A stretch of 64,000 bases of DNA from Rachycentron canadum (GCA_038496675.1 CM076653.1:16634902-16698901); one strand, 5' to 3'. Numbered from the stretch's first letter, positions 10,905 to 25,176 are shown. The notes: generated from the letters alone by a model not told the origin. Numbers and translations: made by a program.

Positions 10905-13900
10905 ATGGCGAGTCCAGGGAAAGACAGCTACAGGATGAAGAGCTATAAGAACAAAGCGCTGAATCCTCAGGAGATGCGTCGAAGACGAGAGGAGGAAGGA
11001 ATCCAGCTACGCAAACAGAAAAGAGAGGAGCAGGTAAACATGTCTTTCACCTTGGTCTTCCATTTAATTGCCTGAGCACACCAACAAATGCAGAGTGGTG
11101 GGTCCTGACAGGTGTGTAAGTGTGGCCGAAATAGATGATGACCAGAGGGTGTGGTGAGTAACCTCTCATTAGGGGTGGGAGAAATGTATTTTATTTTTAT
11201 TTATTTATTTATTTAAATTTTATTAGTGATACTGTGATTTCCTGAATCAATATTTATTTTATTATTTAAACACAACTTGTGTAGTAACAGCTAGCAGCTA
11301 CAATTAGCCCGTGTGCTACCTGTTTATCGTGATAGTATCGACTGTGAAGAGAGAGCTGGGTCATGAGATGCACCACAGTCCTCATCCATCTGACTGGTAG
11401 CCTTTAGCTCACCAGGTTAATGTTTTCAGCATCTTGCACTTTGTTTGTTCTGTACATAGTTGTTGTTGTTGTTATTTTGTATCACATTGCTAATGTGATA
11501 ATAGGCCTACATAGCCTCTCTCTGCGTGCCTGTCATTGGGGTGGGCATGTTGTGGTCTCATTGGCCAATCACAATAAAAGAAAAACACACTTCAGTTTAA
11601 GCCCCGAGGTTGGTGGATTCTGTTTATACAACATGTTCCTAACAGCACTAAACAGTAAAAGAAGCCAACAGAAAGACAGCAACAAAGTAATATGATTCTG
11701 TCTGGCCTGATGTCACTGCATGTCACAGCCAATCAGAGGCTGCAGATTCATCAACATGTGTCCTGCTGCCTTCAGGTGCTGCAGGAGAAACTGTTCTACA
11801 GTGTGAAGCAGCTGTGGACAACAGATACCGTCCCTCAGATTGATTCATAGATCAATGCAGACTGATTTACAGACAGTGCTTCTTTAAACCATGTTAACAC
11901 TGATTTAAACTCAGCCACAAGCTGGAGAGTGATTTCTGCACCCTATGCTCTGAGCTGGACATAAACAGACCAAAAGAAATGACCAAAGTGTCATTCACAT
12001 TAAAGATTCACTTCCTTGTTTTGTTAATAAAAATTTGTTGCTACAATTTCCCCCCAGCAGCCTCTTGGTTTAAAAACATCGCCGGGGGGAAATTTCAGGG
12101 TTCAGACAACACTGGAGAGTGAATCTGTGTTTGATTACAGTAGATCAGAGAGGTCACTGCTGTCTCCAACTCTCAGCTTCTCTGTGAACCATATGTCACG
12201 CTGTGCTTAGTATGATCATCACTTCATCCAGTCAATAAAGACCAGCTTAATCATGTGACTGTGACTCTGTGCCCACAGCTGTTTAAGAGGAGAAATGTAT
12301 GTGTACCCTCTAATGATGAATCCATGCTGGAGTGTCCAATCCAGGATCCAGACATCAGCTCCACAGTACCTGTCACAGGTGTAAGTACTTTACTCTTGTG
12401 TTATGTCTTTAAATGTATTGCTCTGGTCTGGATCTGAAGCACCAGGATCTACCCCATTTGTCTGAGATCTTATGCTTCTGTCTGTGTTTGGCCACTAACT
12501 GATCTGAACTGGATCAAAGATGCTTGGATATTTATCTGATGTTGGTCTTTGTGCAGGACGGAGTGATAACTCCTGATATGATCCAGATGATTTTCTCTGA
12601 AGACCCAGACCAGCAACTCATTGCTACCCAGAAATTCAGGAAATTACTGTCCAAAGGTTTGTGTTGCATCATTGGAATATTATGTAATATTTATGTAAAT
12701 GATTTGAGGTTTTGGTGATGATCTGTCGCAGCTGTGCCCCAGTCTGACAGTCCGTGTTCTGCCGGACTCAGTTTGACTAACCTGAACCACTGTGTTGTTT
12801 TAAAGCCTGTGTCAATCTTTGAATAAGGCTCTGTTCAGTAAGGGTTCAGGAAGAGTTCTGATGTGTTCCTCTGCAGAGCCCAACCCGCCCATTGACGAGG
12901 TCATCTCCACGTCCGGTGTTGTGAATCGTTTTGTGGAGTTTCTGAAGAGGAGTGAAAACTGCACACTGCAGGTGAGAGCTCCACACAGCTCTACACAGCC
13001 TGAGTGAAGCTACAATTAAAAATACATATCAGAGGTCTGCTTTATCTGACAGTGAAAACATTCAGGTTCTACAGCTGGACAAGACTATGGTTGTCTAATA
13101 GATGTGTGACTGAACAAATATGTGTTCATCATATGATGTGAGTGGTCAGGGTCTTGCATATTCCTGCCCATGATACCTGTTGCCAGTCAGAGTGATAAAT
13201 GTCTCATATCTGTAGTGTCACTTGAGCAGGACAAGAGAATCTGTGCTTTATTTCCCTAGTAGGTAAATACACTGACTGTGTTGTTTGTGTGTTTCCATCA
13301 GTTTGAAGCAGCCTGGGCACTCACCAACATTGCCTCAGGTACCTTCCTCCACACCAAGGTGGTGATTGAAACAGGAGCTGTTCCCATTTTCATTGAGCTG
13401 CTGAACTCTGAGTATGAGGATGTCCAGGAACAGGTGAGAGGCAGTGACAAGTCATCAGACTCCATCACACTGTTCTCATGTAAGAGACATAAGCCAGATG
13501 ATTCCTGTTCAACACACAGATATACCAGGATGAGGGTTTGTTTTAATATGTGCAGTTGTATTAGACCATGTTCCAGATCAATGAGCAGGAGTGATTCGTG
13601 GTTCTGCTGCATCAGTAGAAACAGTTTTAAAACTTGGGTAAACCTGCTAATAAAAGCTAATTTTTATTTTATTTTTTTTCCCCACTGCCAGTCGAGTTTG
13701 GTTTTCTGTTTGGACCAAGGACACACACAATTACACTGTTACACATGCAATTACAGACGCACACAGGTTGACAGTGGAGAGAGAGAGGGCTCCTAGGCCT
13801 CATACACACTAGTAACAGAACTGTCAGTCTCAGGTCGGTGCTCCACTGGAGCCTCCACATAGACACTTAGATCAGTTATTGTGTATTTTTAACAGTTATT

Positions 13901-16900
13901 TTGAGCCTGAATCTGGTCTTAGACCAGTAGAAGGAGGGCTTTAGTCTCTGTAGTGAAAAAGGTTGATTCATTAATTCAGTCATCTTCGTATCAGTCACAT
14001 GATGTTCTCACCGGCTGTTCACTGATGGTATCCAGACTCTGTGGATGAACTTGTAGATGAAGCTAAGCTCAGCTGAGCTACTGTGTTGACTGTTATTGTG
14101 TTTTAGGCGGTGTGGGCGTTGGGGAACATCGCAGGAGATAATGCGGAGTGCAGAGACTACGTGCTGAACTGTGGCATCCTGCCATCCCTGCAGCAGTAAG
14201 TCCCCCCCTGTCTGTCTGTCTGTGTGTGTGTCAGACCTTGTGTTCATTAACAGCTATATCCTGTGTGTTGTCACCTCCAGGCTACTTGCTAAATCCAACC
14301 GTCTCACAACAACCCGTAATGCAGTGTGGGCTCTGTCCAACCTGTGCCGAGGGAAGAACCCACCTCCAGATTTTGCCAAGGTGAGTCCAACTGTCAGGCT
14401 GACCTGGAGACCTGGAATCCTGGTGGATATTTGAACCAGCTCTGGTATTAAAGTGGCCTCCTCCTCTCTGGTCTCAGGTGTCTCCCTGTCTGAGTGTGCT
14501 GTCCAGGCTTCTGTTCAGCAGTGATCCAGATGTGCTGGCTGATGCCTGCTGGGCCCTGTCTTACCTCTCTGATGGCCCCAATGAGAAGATCCAGACGGTT
14601 ATTGACTCGGGGGTCTGTCGCAGGCTGGTGGAGCTGCTCATGTAAGAACCTAACAGACCCTCATCACAGAGAGTAGTTATTTATTACCAGACAGCACAGT
14701 GCCCACATCTGGCTCAGAATGTTGTGTTTCTCTCTCAGCTACTGTTACCATTGTAATGTCAGATCCTGGTGGGTCCTTTTTACAACCCAGCCCCTTTAGC
14801 TGTAAAAACAAAATGACATAGACTCAGATGCGTTTAGTAATGCAAAGTTATTGATTAAGAAGATAAATGCTACATATACAAATGATAATTAAAGGTTATT
14901 AAGAGAACAAACAGATGTTGTTAAATCAAAGAACCAGGACCTTTAAAAACTGACTTTTTAAACATACTGCAGCAGTTAGGATTAAGCAAAGGTGAGCCAA
15001 GAGGTCGCCCCCATTACCTCACATCACAGTCTTAACAACACCACGGGATCATTGGAGCTGAGTGTCTGCTGCAGGCAGCCTTGTCTCATCTTACTGTTGT
15101 AACCTGGTTACACAGCCGGGATCAGGCTCCATGGCCGTCAACAGGTGTCACTGTGCAGTAAAGTTTCACTTTCCTGTCAGTTTTCTCTCTCTGCCTTCAT
15201 GTCCCCATCTCCACGTGATTCAGCCACTCACCTGTGTAATAAATAGTTTTTCAGTGTGAAGACAAAGACACACTCAGGTCAGCTGATGAGGTGGATGTCA
15301 GCTAAGTGGAAACTTTAGTTTTTATAGGAGGCTTACATTAGTGTTTGTTACTTGGAATCTTAACACCACCGGTGAATGGGCACATTTTTGGGACGGGCAC
15401 CACCGAGAAAATTCCTGGAACGTTATCTAATCAGAAACAGTGTTGCCATGGTCACAGTGGAACAGATGTTGTTGTGTGTGTCAAACGTGGGAATGTTTGT
15501 GTGTATCCCTGTAGGCACAGTGACTATAAGGTGGTCTCTCCTGCCTTACGTGCAGTCGGCAACATAGTGACAGGAGATGACATCCAGACTCAGGTAGAGA
15601 CTGATTCTCTCTCTTCATCCCTTCATTTATTCACAAAGGGTTAATGACAGTATTCAGCATGATGCCCTCTGATGTCTGTCTGTCGCCTCAGGTAATCTTG
15701 AACTGCTCAGCTCTGCCATGTTTACTCCACCTCCTCAGCAGCCCCAAGGAATCCATCAAGAAGGAGGCGTGCTGGACTGTGTCCAACATCACAGCAGGAA
15801 ACAGAGCTCAGATCCAGGTAATGGCTGCCTCACCTGGCCTCACTGTTTCCTGTGTGAGGAGGATCTGCTGCTCAGTGCAGATGACAACATGTCTTGTCTT
15901 GTCAGAATGTGATTGATGCCAACATCTTCCCGGTCCTGATTGAGATCCTCCAGAAGGCTGAGTTCCGCACAAGAAAGGAGGCAGCGTGGGCCATCACCAA
16001 TGCCACCTCAGGGGGCACACCTGCACAGATCAGGTGTGTTCAGACTAAATTCAGCACAGACTAATCTGGATGTGATCATCTGATCCAGTCTGATCTGCTG
16101 TTGGTGATTATGTGAAATTGAAAAAATAAGTAAATGATAACAAAATAAACTGAATAATGCCACTAAAGAAAACAATAACCTAAATGAATGAACACCCCTG
16201 TGTGAACAGGTATCTGGTGTCTCTGAACGCCATTAAACCCATGTGTGACCTGCTGACGGTGATGGACTCTAAGATCGTGCAGGTGTCTCTGAACGGTCTG
16301 GAGAACATCCTCAGACTGGGAGAACAGGAGGCCAAACAGAACGGAACCGGCATCAACCCATACTGTGCTCTCATCGAGGAGGCCTACGGTACAGCTCTGC
16401 AGCACAACACGACACTGACATGACAACACAGTGTACACTCACCAACACTAAGTCAGCCTGTGAGACTCACACTCAGACTGCTGTTACAACAGTACAACAG
16501 TATTTTTTCTGCTCCCCAGCAGACCTCACATCACTTTGAGTGACTGCAATTTAAGAAGAGAGAGAGGAATCTTCTTAATTTCTCTAGTACAGAAAGCAGA
16601 GCTCACGGTTTTGTCTTTTGTGTTTAAACAATTGATCAATGGGACAATTCTTGAATCATTAAGAACAATTGAATCAGAATACTTCATTAATCCCAGGGGA
16701 AATTTGGTAATCTTCTCCCTCCGTCTGACTGATCACATCTCACAACATCACACAGTCTTGTGTACATTCATGTCTGAGGTTTATATTGTTCGTGCATCAT
16801 GGTGAAGAAACACACAGACTCTTACTTGATTTGTAACGGCTCATCAGCAGTGGTTTGATTCAGAGCTGCAAAGACAACACACCACACTGTCAGGACCAGT

Positions 16901-17268
16901 CATCATCAGGGACACATCAGTAACACAACACCACTGAACACACACTTACACAGCTCAGTTCTTGGTCTTTTTGTCTATTTATTTATTTTACTTAATGACA
17001 GGCAACATTGTTTTCATGACAATAAAGTTGAAACTGAATGAGGTGTGTGTCTGTGTGTGTTTGTGTCTGTCTTGCTGAAGGCCTGGACAAAATTGAGTTC
17101 CTGCAGAGCCATGAGAACCAGGAGATCTACCAGAAGGCCTTTGACCTGATTGAACACTACTTCGGTGTAGAGGAAGAGGACGCCAGTCTGGCTCCACAGG
17201 TTGACCAGAGTCAAGGCCAGTTTGTCTTCCAGCAGCAGGAGGGACCCATGGAGGGTTTCCAGCTTTAA
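10905..17268 (+). CDS. kpna5: Importin subunit alpha (karyopherin alpha 5 type), complete
   Basis: Importin alpha is an adaptor that binds nuclear localisation signals in the cytoplasm and hands cargo to importin beta. The coding exons are 10905-11033, 12279-12380, 12557-12656, 12877-12971, 13302-13433, 14107-14195, 14281-14380, 14478-14641, 15515-15593, 15692-15817, 15906-16033, 16210-16388 and 17081-17268. All introns are GT-AG and phases are consistent, giving 536 aa, the usual length for this subfamily. Residues 1-60 form the basic importin-beta-binding domain (MRRRREEE, LRKQKREEQ, FKRRN). About ten armadillo repeats follow, with NLS-groove motifs WALTNIASG, WALGNIAGD, WALSNLCRG, WALSYLSDG, WTVSNITAG and WAITNATSG. 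The C-terminus ends GFQL, as in KPNA1/5/6. The assignment to KPNA5 rather than KPNA1 or KPNA6 rests on overall similarity plus the neighbours ZUP1 and GPRC6A. The ATG at 10905 lies five bases inside exon 2, and exon 1 is untranslated. Confidence 0.95.
16645..16712. repeat. LINE-like 3' tail fragment in KPNA5 intron 13
   Basis: Contains GAATCAGAATACTTCATTAA followed by TCCCAGGGGAAAT, close to the widespread fish tail 'ATACTTTATTGATCCC.GGGGAAAT'. Class assigned from memory only. Confidence 0.45.
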
Positions 17269-18800
17269 CCCCACCTCACCTCCACAGCCCCCTCTTCTCG
17301 GTCTCTGAGTCTGGGCCTGCTGGTCTGCAAATTCTCCTGGGATCTCACCTCGTCTCTGCTGGACCAGCTCCACCAGCTCTTCCCTGCACCTCCACCTCTT
17401 GTATGCCTTCACAACAACACACACACTCTGGAGAGACACAGAGGTCTGTGAATATGGAGATGGACAGTGAGAGCTGATTCGGCTTGTTGACCCTGTCTGA
17501 GACTGTGGGAGCTGGAGTCCTGAACTGAGGCTCAGCCAGTTTCCCACCATGAAAAGCAAATTCATGTTAAACAGGAAATCTCTTTTCCTTTAATGTTCCT
17601 TTGACCTCCTGTGATGATGAACGTCAGAATATTTATGTTACAATCAGAAACAAATCAGCATCCACATCCCAACTACCTCTGAGAGAGGGAGGGAGGGAGT
17701 GAGTGAGTGAGGGAGAGGGACTGAGAGTTATTCAGCTTTGTTCTAAAATCTAACCTTGAATAAACTCCTGGGTGTTGAGGTTCAGGCTGTAGAGGCTGAT
17801 CTGTAGCCAGTGGGTGTAAATACAGTTCTTCTGTATGTGCTGCTGCTGCCACACACTCTGCTCCTGTTAAAAGACAAGACGAGCACCCGGACACTCGAGG
17901 TCTTTACCTGTCGGCCCTCTCAGAGCTGTGGAGGAGCAGCTCCTTTCTCCTCCACCCTCAGCTCTGACTGAAGACAGCTGCTCCCTGGATCCTGTATCTG
18001 GTCTGCAGGCCTGCAGTGGCTTGAGATCTGTGACAGTGTTTGCTGCTTCTTTTCTATGTGAGAGCAGTGTGTGCGCTGTGTGTTACATGATGCAGTGTGT
18101 GCAGTAGTCTTCCTGATCTTTGTTCTGTTTTTCAGCTACATGATTAATCAGATTTTCTCTCCTGAAATCTCTTCTTTGTATGATGGGATCAGTCAACTTG
18201 GAGGGTTTTGTATATTATATATACATGTGAGGAAGTGTAACCAGAGTATTTAAGTGGCTGCAGGAAGGTGTGATATGCAATTATGTTTCCTGGCTGATAT
18301 GCGGTTCTTGTGTTTCCATCACGCTGAGGACGTTTGTCTCCTCTTGACCTTTACTCTGATTTTCATTTTCCATATTCTTATGTTGTGGGTGAAGTCTTAG
18401 GACGGAAGCACATTGTTGTTTTTGTCATTTTTGTTCCTGCTTTTGACTCCACCCCTGAACCGTGATTGGACAGTTTTTGATTCGTGCACATCAGAGCGCC
18501 ATCAGCTGTTGGAGAACCGAACATGAAATTAATCAAATATTTATGTGAAATGGAAAATATTTGTATTGCAGAAATGACATCAAGCACATTGAATTGTGTA
18601 TAGTTTTCTAATATTTCTGGTTTGTATGATTGTATATCATTTTTTAGGTTTTGGTAGTTTTTGTTTTCTCCTGTTCGGGAGTTGATTTGCTGTGTTGTTG
18701 TGGCTCTCAGTAGAAGTGTGTGTTTTGGTTCCTGAGGTCTGATGAGAACCTGGCTCTGAGTGGGGACACACACTTCCATTGTGTAACAAGAATTAATAAA
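17269..18800 (+). other. KPNA5 3' untranslated region
   Basis: Follows the TAA stop of KPNA5 without any other coding signal. A first AATAAA lies at 17759-17764 and a second at 18795-18800, so both a short and a long 3' UTR of about 1.5 kb are possible. The extent is inferred from the signals only. Confidence 0.5.
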
Positions 18801-19059
18801 CGGATCTGTTGGCTACAAACCGAACTCACTGCAGCCCTCTTTCATGACTTACTGTCAAGTTGTGTTGCTTGATGCTGCCCCTCTGCTCGACCGCCTGTCA
18901 AACACTGAAGAAAAGGACATGATGAAGTTCCATTTGAATTTGACTTAATTTCCATCAGCTACAAAGATAAAATGACAACTTTACAAAACTACCAAAAATT
19001 TTAAAGTTGGTTTTGCTCCTTCTAAGTAAAGGAGCTATAGGTAAGTTTAGCTATTGCTA

Positions 19060-19200
19060 CATAGGCAAGGCATTTTATTTGTGTAGCCCATTTTTACAGT
19101 TTGTCTCAAAGGGCTTCACATAGCATCATAACAGCATCCTCTGCCCTTAGACCCTCACATGGACTGAGGAAAAACTCAAAACACCCTTTTCACAGAGAGA
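19060..19200 (+). mobile_element. L2/Maui-type LINE 3' end fragment
   Basis: Reads GGCAAGGCATTTTATTTGTG..AGCCCATTT, then CAAAGGGCTTCACATAGCAT, then CATCCTCTGCCCTTAGACCC and GAGGAAAAACTC. This order is the familiar 3' end of teleost L2-like LINE copies. No coding part remains. Confidence 0.55.
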
Positions 19201-19469
19201 GTTAATGTTTGCGTTGGCGGCTGCTTAATTACCAGTTTGAAAGACTGGAGAAAACTTCATTCATTTACTCTCCGACATCTGTTTCCAGAGGTAGAAACAA
19301 ACACCAATGTTGTCGCCATCACGTTTTCTTCAACTGAATTTAGCATGCTAACCAGCTAGCTCTCTGATCTGTCAGGTCCTGTTATAACCTCATCAAACCA
19401 AAGCAGCTCCAGACCAGGAGCCAGGTTCAGCAGCACAGAAGAGCTGCCAACAGTCCTTCAAAAAGTTCC

Positions 19470-19580
19470 TTCATTAAATAATAATGATAATGATAATTAT
19501 CATTAATCAATAATAATGATAATGATAATGACAAATAGAAATATCATCATTAATAATGATAATGATAATGACAAATAGAA
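19470..19580. repeat. AT-rich tandem repeat (AATGAT-type)
   Basis: Repeated AATAATGATAATGATAAT units, with a higher-order unit ending GACAAATAGAAA present twice (at about 19530 and 19570). Confidence 0.8.
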
Positions 19581-20148
19581 AACATGATTCTAGACACTAG
19601 CACTAATACTAGTCCTCAGTCAAGATCATTGAGACAATGGAGAATTAGTTGTGATACATTTCAACATCAACATAGAGATTATCTTTTCATGTCAGTAGTG
19701 TTTTTGTTTCTGATGGTTTAATCTTTTACCTTTTTGATGTTAGCTTAACAGACACCTATTTGTTTTCAGTTTTCTGAACAATATTAAAATCCACGTGTGC
19801 TGAAGGCCCTGACTGTGATTGTGGGCCATAACTTGCTCCCTGTGCAGGAGGACAACCATCACTGCAGTCCTACTGAAGAACTCTGTCACAATGTGATATT
19901 TCAGTTTTTGGCTTTGTCATAATGAGGAATTTAAAGTAGATTGACTGCGGTGAAAGGATGTGTCTTACCAGCAGCCACAGACTATTTTCTCTCAGAGGAA
20001 GAATGCATGAATCCTTTTATAGAAGCATTTACAAAGAAGTAGATTCACCTGTAGGACAGGATGGGGGAGTCCTCGTCACTGAGACCGACTGATTCACTTC
20101 TGCAGTAACAAAGGATCCTCAGGTCTCTGATTAAGTAGAAAAATAATT

Positions 20149-20177
20149 CTGTTTACTACCAGTTTGGTAGTAAACAG
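20149..20177. repeat. Perfect inverted repeat (13-bp arms, 3-base loop)
   Basis: CTGTTTACTACCA at 20149-20161 is exactly complementary to 20165-20177, with loop GTT. It may be the centre of a worn palindromic element; no ends were found. Confidence 0.85.
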
Positions 20178-23100
20178 CAAACTGAGTCAGCAACTAATTA
20201 TCACTTCTGTGACACCAAAAATGATGTGGTTTCCTTTTGTGTTTGTCATAGAGCAGGAGGCTCTGCTACACAGAGATTATGTTTGTCAGTCAAACAGCTG
20301 TAGAGTATTTTGATCTCAGGCTGATATTAATGTCTCTGTTGATGAAACAGACATAGATTTTACATGTTGAGCATGAGTATTGCTTCAGCAAAGGTCTTTG
20401 CCTTAAAATTAATGCTGCGACAACATGATTACACTGTCCTAAGTCAGTATATGTTTCAGCCGCCTGAGGGCATGAAACCTCCAGAAGGTAGCAGCCACGC
20501 CCTTGTCACCTTTTAGCTGTCACACCCCTCCTCCAGGCTGTGGATGCCAGAGCTGTACAAGAACAGATGTTGCTAACTAATTGCAATATATTTCATAAGT
20601 CATTGTGATTCTTGCCAAGAACAGAGAGTACAGGACGCTCAGGAGAAACATCACAGACCCTATCAAAACTGTGGTCTGATGCTTGTTCCCTGCAGGTTCA
20701 AACACAGAACAACATGCAGACCCTCATTCAGATATATGGGCCTGTTAACATCAGTGTTCACAGTAAATGACTGAGATGATCTGATAAACTTGTTTCATAA
20801 ATAAAGATGATCGAACTCAGTCAGTTCATGGACTGATGGATGCTGCCTGGTCAGTGTTGGATCTCATCCTTAGTGTCCTGTGGTCACGGGTCAGAGTTTG
20901 ATGCAAACTGTTATGAAACCTGATCTCAATTTGTTTTCTTGGTAAAACTATCTGGTTTATCTGTGAAGATGACTGACTTGTGTGTGTGTGTGTGTGTTTA
21001 TACAGACAGGGCATCATGATGACCACTGACAAATTAAAGCCATTTTGTGACAAGGCAGATTGCACTAGTATAAATGACACTGAAAACAAAGGTGAAAATG
21101 ACTGTGGTCAATACATTAGGACGAGGCGGTAAACAGCCTCAGGTACTACATGTCATCAAGTTTCACTCTGAAAGTCCCCAGCTCTGAACCAGTCCAGCCG
21201 GTGCTGCAGCCTGAAATAACAGGTGGGGACAGGGGAACCACAGCAACTTTAAATATTACTCCTCCACCTCATTGCGCCAGCATCCTTGTTCTGTTAGTGG
21301 CAGAAATTACTATGGGCCCCAGAAAAAAGCCCCAAGATCAGTATAATCATTATGTAATAGCTGGAGGAAGAACAGGAGAAACTGGAAACCTGGTCAGGAA
21401 TGTAAACTCCAGTCCACAATGTAATAGGATATAAGTGATCTGACATCTCACAGTGATCCAGTCTGTCTGAAACTGGGGGATATGAAGTGAAGAGTCAGGT
21501 TTTCATAGTTTCATCCTGTGCAGAGACCTGGACACAGAACTTTTCTTACTGTACAGGACTTTATTGTATTTATTGTACTATACTAATGTTAAGGAATCAG
21601 TCTACATGTGCACGGTCATGTTGTCTAGCTGTCAGACAGAGGAAGGTCTGAAAGACTGAGAACTGAGAGAAGTCCAGTAAATCCAGTCTCTGACTCATGT
21701 AAAACTCTAAAAAGATCCAATAACTTATTATTCTTTTATTCATCATTATTTGACATAATTCTTTTTATATTGACAAATGTTCATTGTCATGATTTGTTAT
21801 AATTTTTAATAAGACACCTTTTATAAAGGTTTGTAACATGTAACATGTTGTTGTAATCATTAGTCTCATCAGTCTCATATAACCTCATACATAAGACCTG
21901 GTTAGATCAGGACATGTGTTAGTGGCACAACTGATCCTTAAAAACATCACTGGATTCTGAAGTCACCACAAACTGGGTCAGTTCTTCCTCATTCCTACAC
22001 GACAGCCTCATTCCACAAAGCATTGTTTATCACAGAACACAGGAATGACATTTCCTTTTCTTTATTAGCTCACACAATAAAAAAAAGACAACACAAAAGT
22101 TACATCATAATCATAATCATATTAACCCAGTGTGCCCTCATATCAGCCAGAAAGATTTTTACTCTTCTCAGTTACAGCTTGAAGAACATTCAGCGTAGTC
22201 ACATCACTGACAGGGAATTGGGAATTTCCCAACCATTATTAGCTTAAGAGACTGGGGACAGTGGCAAAGTTTTTATTCCTCCAATCAAAAACATACTGGT
22301 GTGATGACACTCATACTGTGCATCCTCAGTTAGACTCTCTACCCATCAGGAAGACAGAAAACACATTCAACATCTGCTGCTGCATTTAATGAAAAACTGC
22401 TTTTTTCCCTCCTCCCTACTCCTTTATATTGACAATAGGTATCTTTCCTCTGGATCCTTGGTTCATTATATTCTGGCTCATTATTCACCTTTTTCTGACT
22501 TTATTATTTCTGTTGCTTCAGTTCTGCCTGTGTTGTATTAGAGGAGAGTCTGTTGTTTATAATTATGTTCTTTGTGATCACATGTGAGTACAGGAAGATA
22601 TTTCTATTCTTTAAAGGAGCTTTACTGAGGTTATATAAATCTCCCAGAATGTATTTATATAGAGAGAGTTTGTCATTTTGTAGTGCTGTCTGAACGTACA
22701 GTGTGAATTATTACACGCTATAAAGAGGACCAATACTATCCCACAATTCATCATGAAAAACAGAGCGCACTAACCAAGCAACATCGACCAGTGAAACATG
22801 TAAAAAAAAAAAAAACGGAGAAAGTTACCCAAGTAGTGTCAAAAAGTGTTTATCAATGTTACTGATGAGCTCAGTGTTTAGTTCCTGGATAGAGAGTAGG
22901 GAGGAGAGAAGGAGTCATTGCCTGTTTTGTTACTCCAGAGCTCAGTTTTTCATGTCATTAGGAAATGTCCACTGGTGTGGAGGTCCCTGATCTATTTCAT
23001 AGTGCAGATGGAGCCTTCATTTCAAACTGTGTTTGGCTAAACTTTTTCTGGGAATATTCTATTCTTTTTAAGCTGTAGAGTGATATCATTAAAATATTCA

Positions 23101-23568
23101 ACATTTATGTTGATTTATTGAATCATCAAGTGTTTTAAAGTGTTTACCAGAGAATATACCATTGTACAACAACTACGTCTGAGCAGGTTTGTCACTTGGA
23201 AACACTTTGTTTTCTTGAATTGCAGTATATTGAGCCCTCAGGGCCACCGTACTCCAGATCAAGATTGTTGTGTGTAATGTTATGATGTTAAGAAACACTT
23301 TAATTGATGATTTGATTATTCATCCTTTGGAAATGTTTTCATGAAATGCAAACATTATGAGTCCACATTCAGGCTCTGTGACACATGTTCAACGATCGGG
23401 TCAGTGAACATGCTACCAGCCTCATGTCAGCCCTGATGTCTGCTGACATGACAAGCATGCGTCCAGTGTTCTCCTCAGATTATATCTAATGAACACCTCT
23501 GACCTCTCATGTAAGAAATGTCACATCCTCAGAATTAACTGTTCAGTGTAAATGGTTTGTAACAACAG

Positions 23569-25111
23569 TCACATGCTGGTGCTTCTTCTGAGGCAGCGCC
23601 GTAAGTGTGGACCTCTGTGCAGACTTGTAAAGGTGGTCGTGTCTCTGCAGTCTGTCACCACAGCAGGTTTGGGAGGATAATCTGCAGGCACAGACAGAGA
23701 CAGAACACTGGTGCTGACGCTCTGAGAGCTGGACTGTGACTCTGACCAGGAACTCCCAGACACAGGGCCGCTGGTTTTGTGGGAGTACTCATACAGTTTC
23801 TTTCTGAAAGCACTCTTGGTGTTTTTCTCCTTCTTAAAGAGGATTGTGTAGCACTTTGGGAGGAAATGGCAGCTTAGGATGCTGTAGTTGGAGATGAGGA
23901 TGACGACCATCTCCACTGCTGACAGATACAGTCCTGTAGTGGTGACGTAGATGGGAATAAAGAGCAGCCAGGAGATGAGGTAAAGCAGCGTGCTGAAGGT
24001 GATGAACTTTGCCTCGTTGTAGTGTTGTGGAAGTCTGCGTCCTTTGAAAGCGCAGATGAAACACACAAAAGCTAGGATGGCGATGTAGCCCAGCATCACC
24101 CCGAAGGCCACGTATGAGCCCTCGTGACATTGCTCCAACAGAACTTTGGGCTGGTTGATTGTGGTATTATAAGGGCTACTGAGGGCCAGCCAGCAGATGC
24201 AGGTAACTATCTGCAGGGCCACAACGATGCTGACTATGACATACGGCTGGTAGACCCTTCGCAGGGCCTCCTGAAGCCCAGGATTGAACTGGAAGGCCAG
24301 CAGGATCTTCAGGCTCTTGACCAGAATGCAGGAGACACAGAGAGTGAAGCTGATGCCAAAGAGCATCTGTCGAGCCTTACACTGGATATTGTTAGGCTGG
24401 CCCACAAACAGCATTGCGCTGATGTAGCTGATGACCAGAGAGAAGAGGATGACTTGGCTTAGGGGCCCGCCAGCAGCCTTCACCACTGGAGTGTCACGCT
24501 GGTGGAAGAACAGAACTGATACCATCAAGACCAGGACGATGCCCAGGGCAGAGAAGGTCAGGAGCACCACAGCGAAGCCGTCCTGCCAGGAAAAGTATAG
24601 CAGGGCTTTGGGGGTGCAGCTGGAGCTGCCCTCTGTAGACCACTCCACGTCTGTGTTACAGCTCAGACACTGGTCCATGTCTGCAGAGAGAAAGGAGCAC
24701 AGGTACACATCAAAACATGTTGGCTCACAAAGACCTGATTCTACCTGAGAACCTGTTTCTGGGTCAACTGGTCCTAACTGGACCAGTGAGGAGTCAGAGA
24801 TTGGACGCCCTGGTTCACACTTTGTGGCCCCTCTGGCTGACAGCTGGACAAACTTTTATTGTGTTTATGTTTTGTTGTTGTACGAGGATGTTAAAGTAGT
24901 ATGGATCTGTAGAGGAGCAGAGCATTTGCGATGTGTTTTAGTAGCAACTCCTGTCCCAGACTCACACTAAGTCACCTCCACATCAGACACATTGTTGATA
25001 ACTCAGTGCAGATACAGACTCTGAAAAGAACCAACTACTTCCTCTATTCAGAGATTGACAGGGGTTTTTCCTCACTGCACCCTCATACACACCTTGGTCA
25101 CAGGTGAGGAC

Positions 25112-25176
<65 letters not shown>

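Larger units (their letters stand above)
18801..23568. other. KPNA5-GPRC6A intergenic region
   Basis: About 4.8 kb with no recognised gene; a FAM162B-like gene, which sits here in mammals, was not seen. It contains a LINE tail (19060-19200), an ATGATA-type tandem repeat (19470-19580), a perfect hairpin (20149-20177), a short (TG)n (20979-20997) and presumably the GPRC6A 3' UTR. TTTATT at 23114-23119 is one possible polyadenylation signal for it. Confidence 0.5.

Noticed and set aside
21150..21434. 94-codon plus-strand frame between KPNA5 and GPRC6A
   Set aside because: No recognisable domain, no splice partners, and low-complexity composition; not supported as a gene.
18801..23568. FAM162B expected between KPNA5 and GPRC6A
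   Set aside because: I looked for the short conserved FAM162 helix region on both strands and saw nothing convincing.
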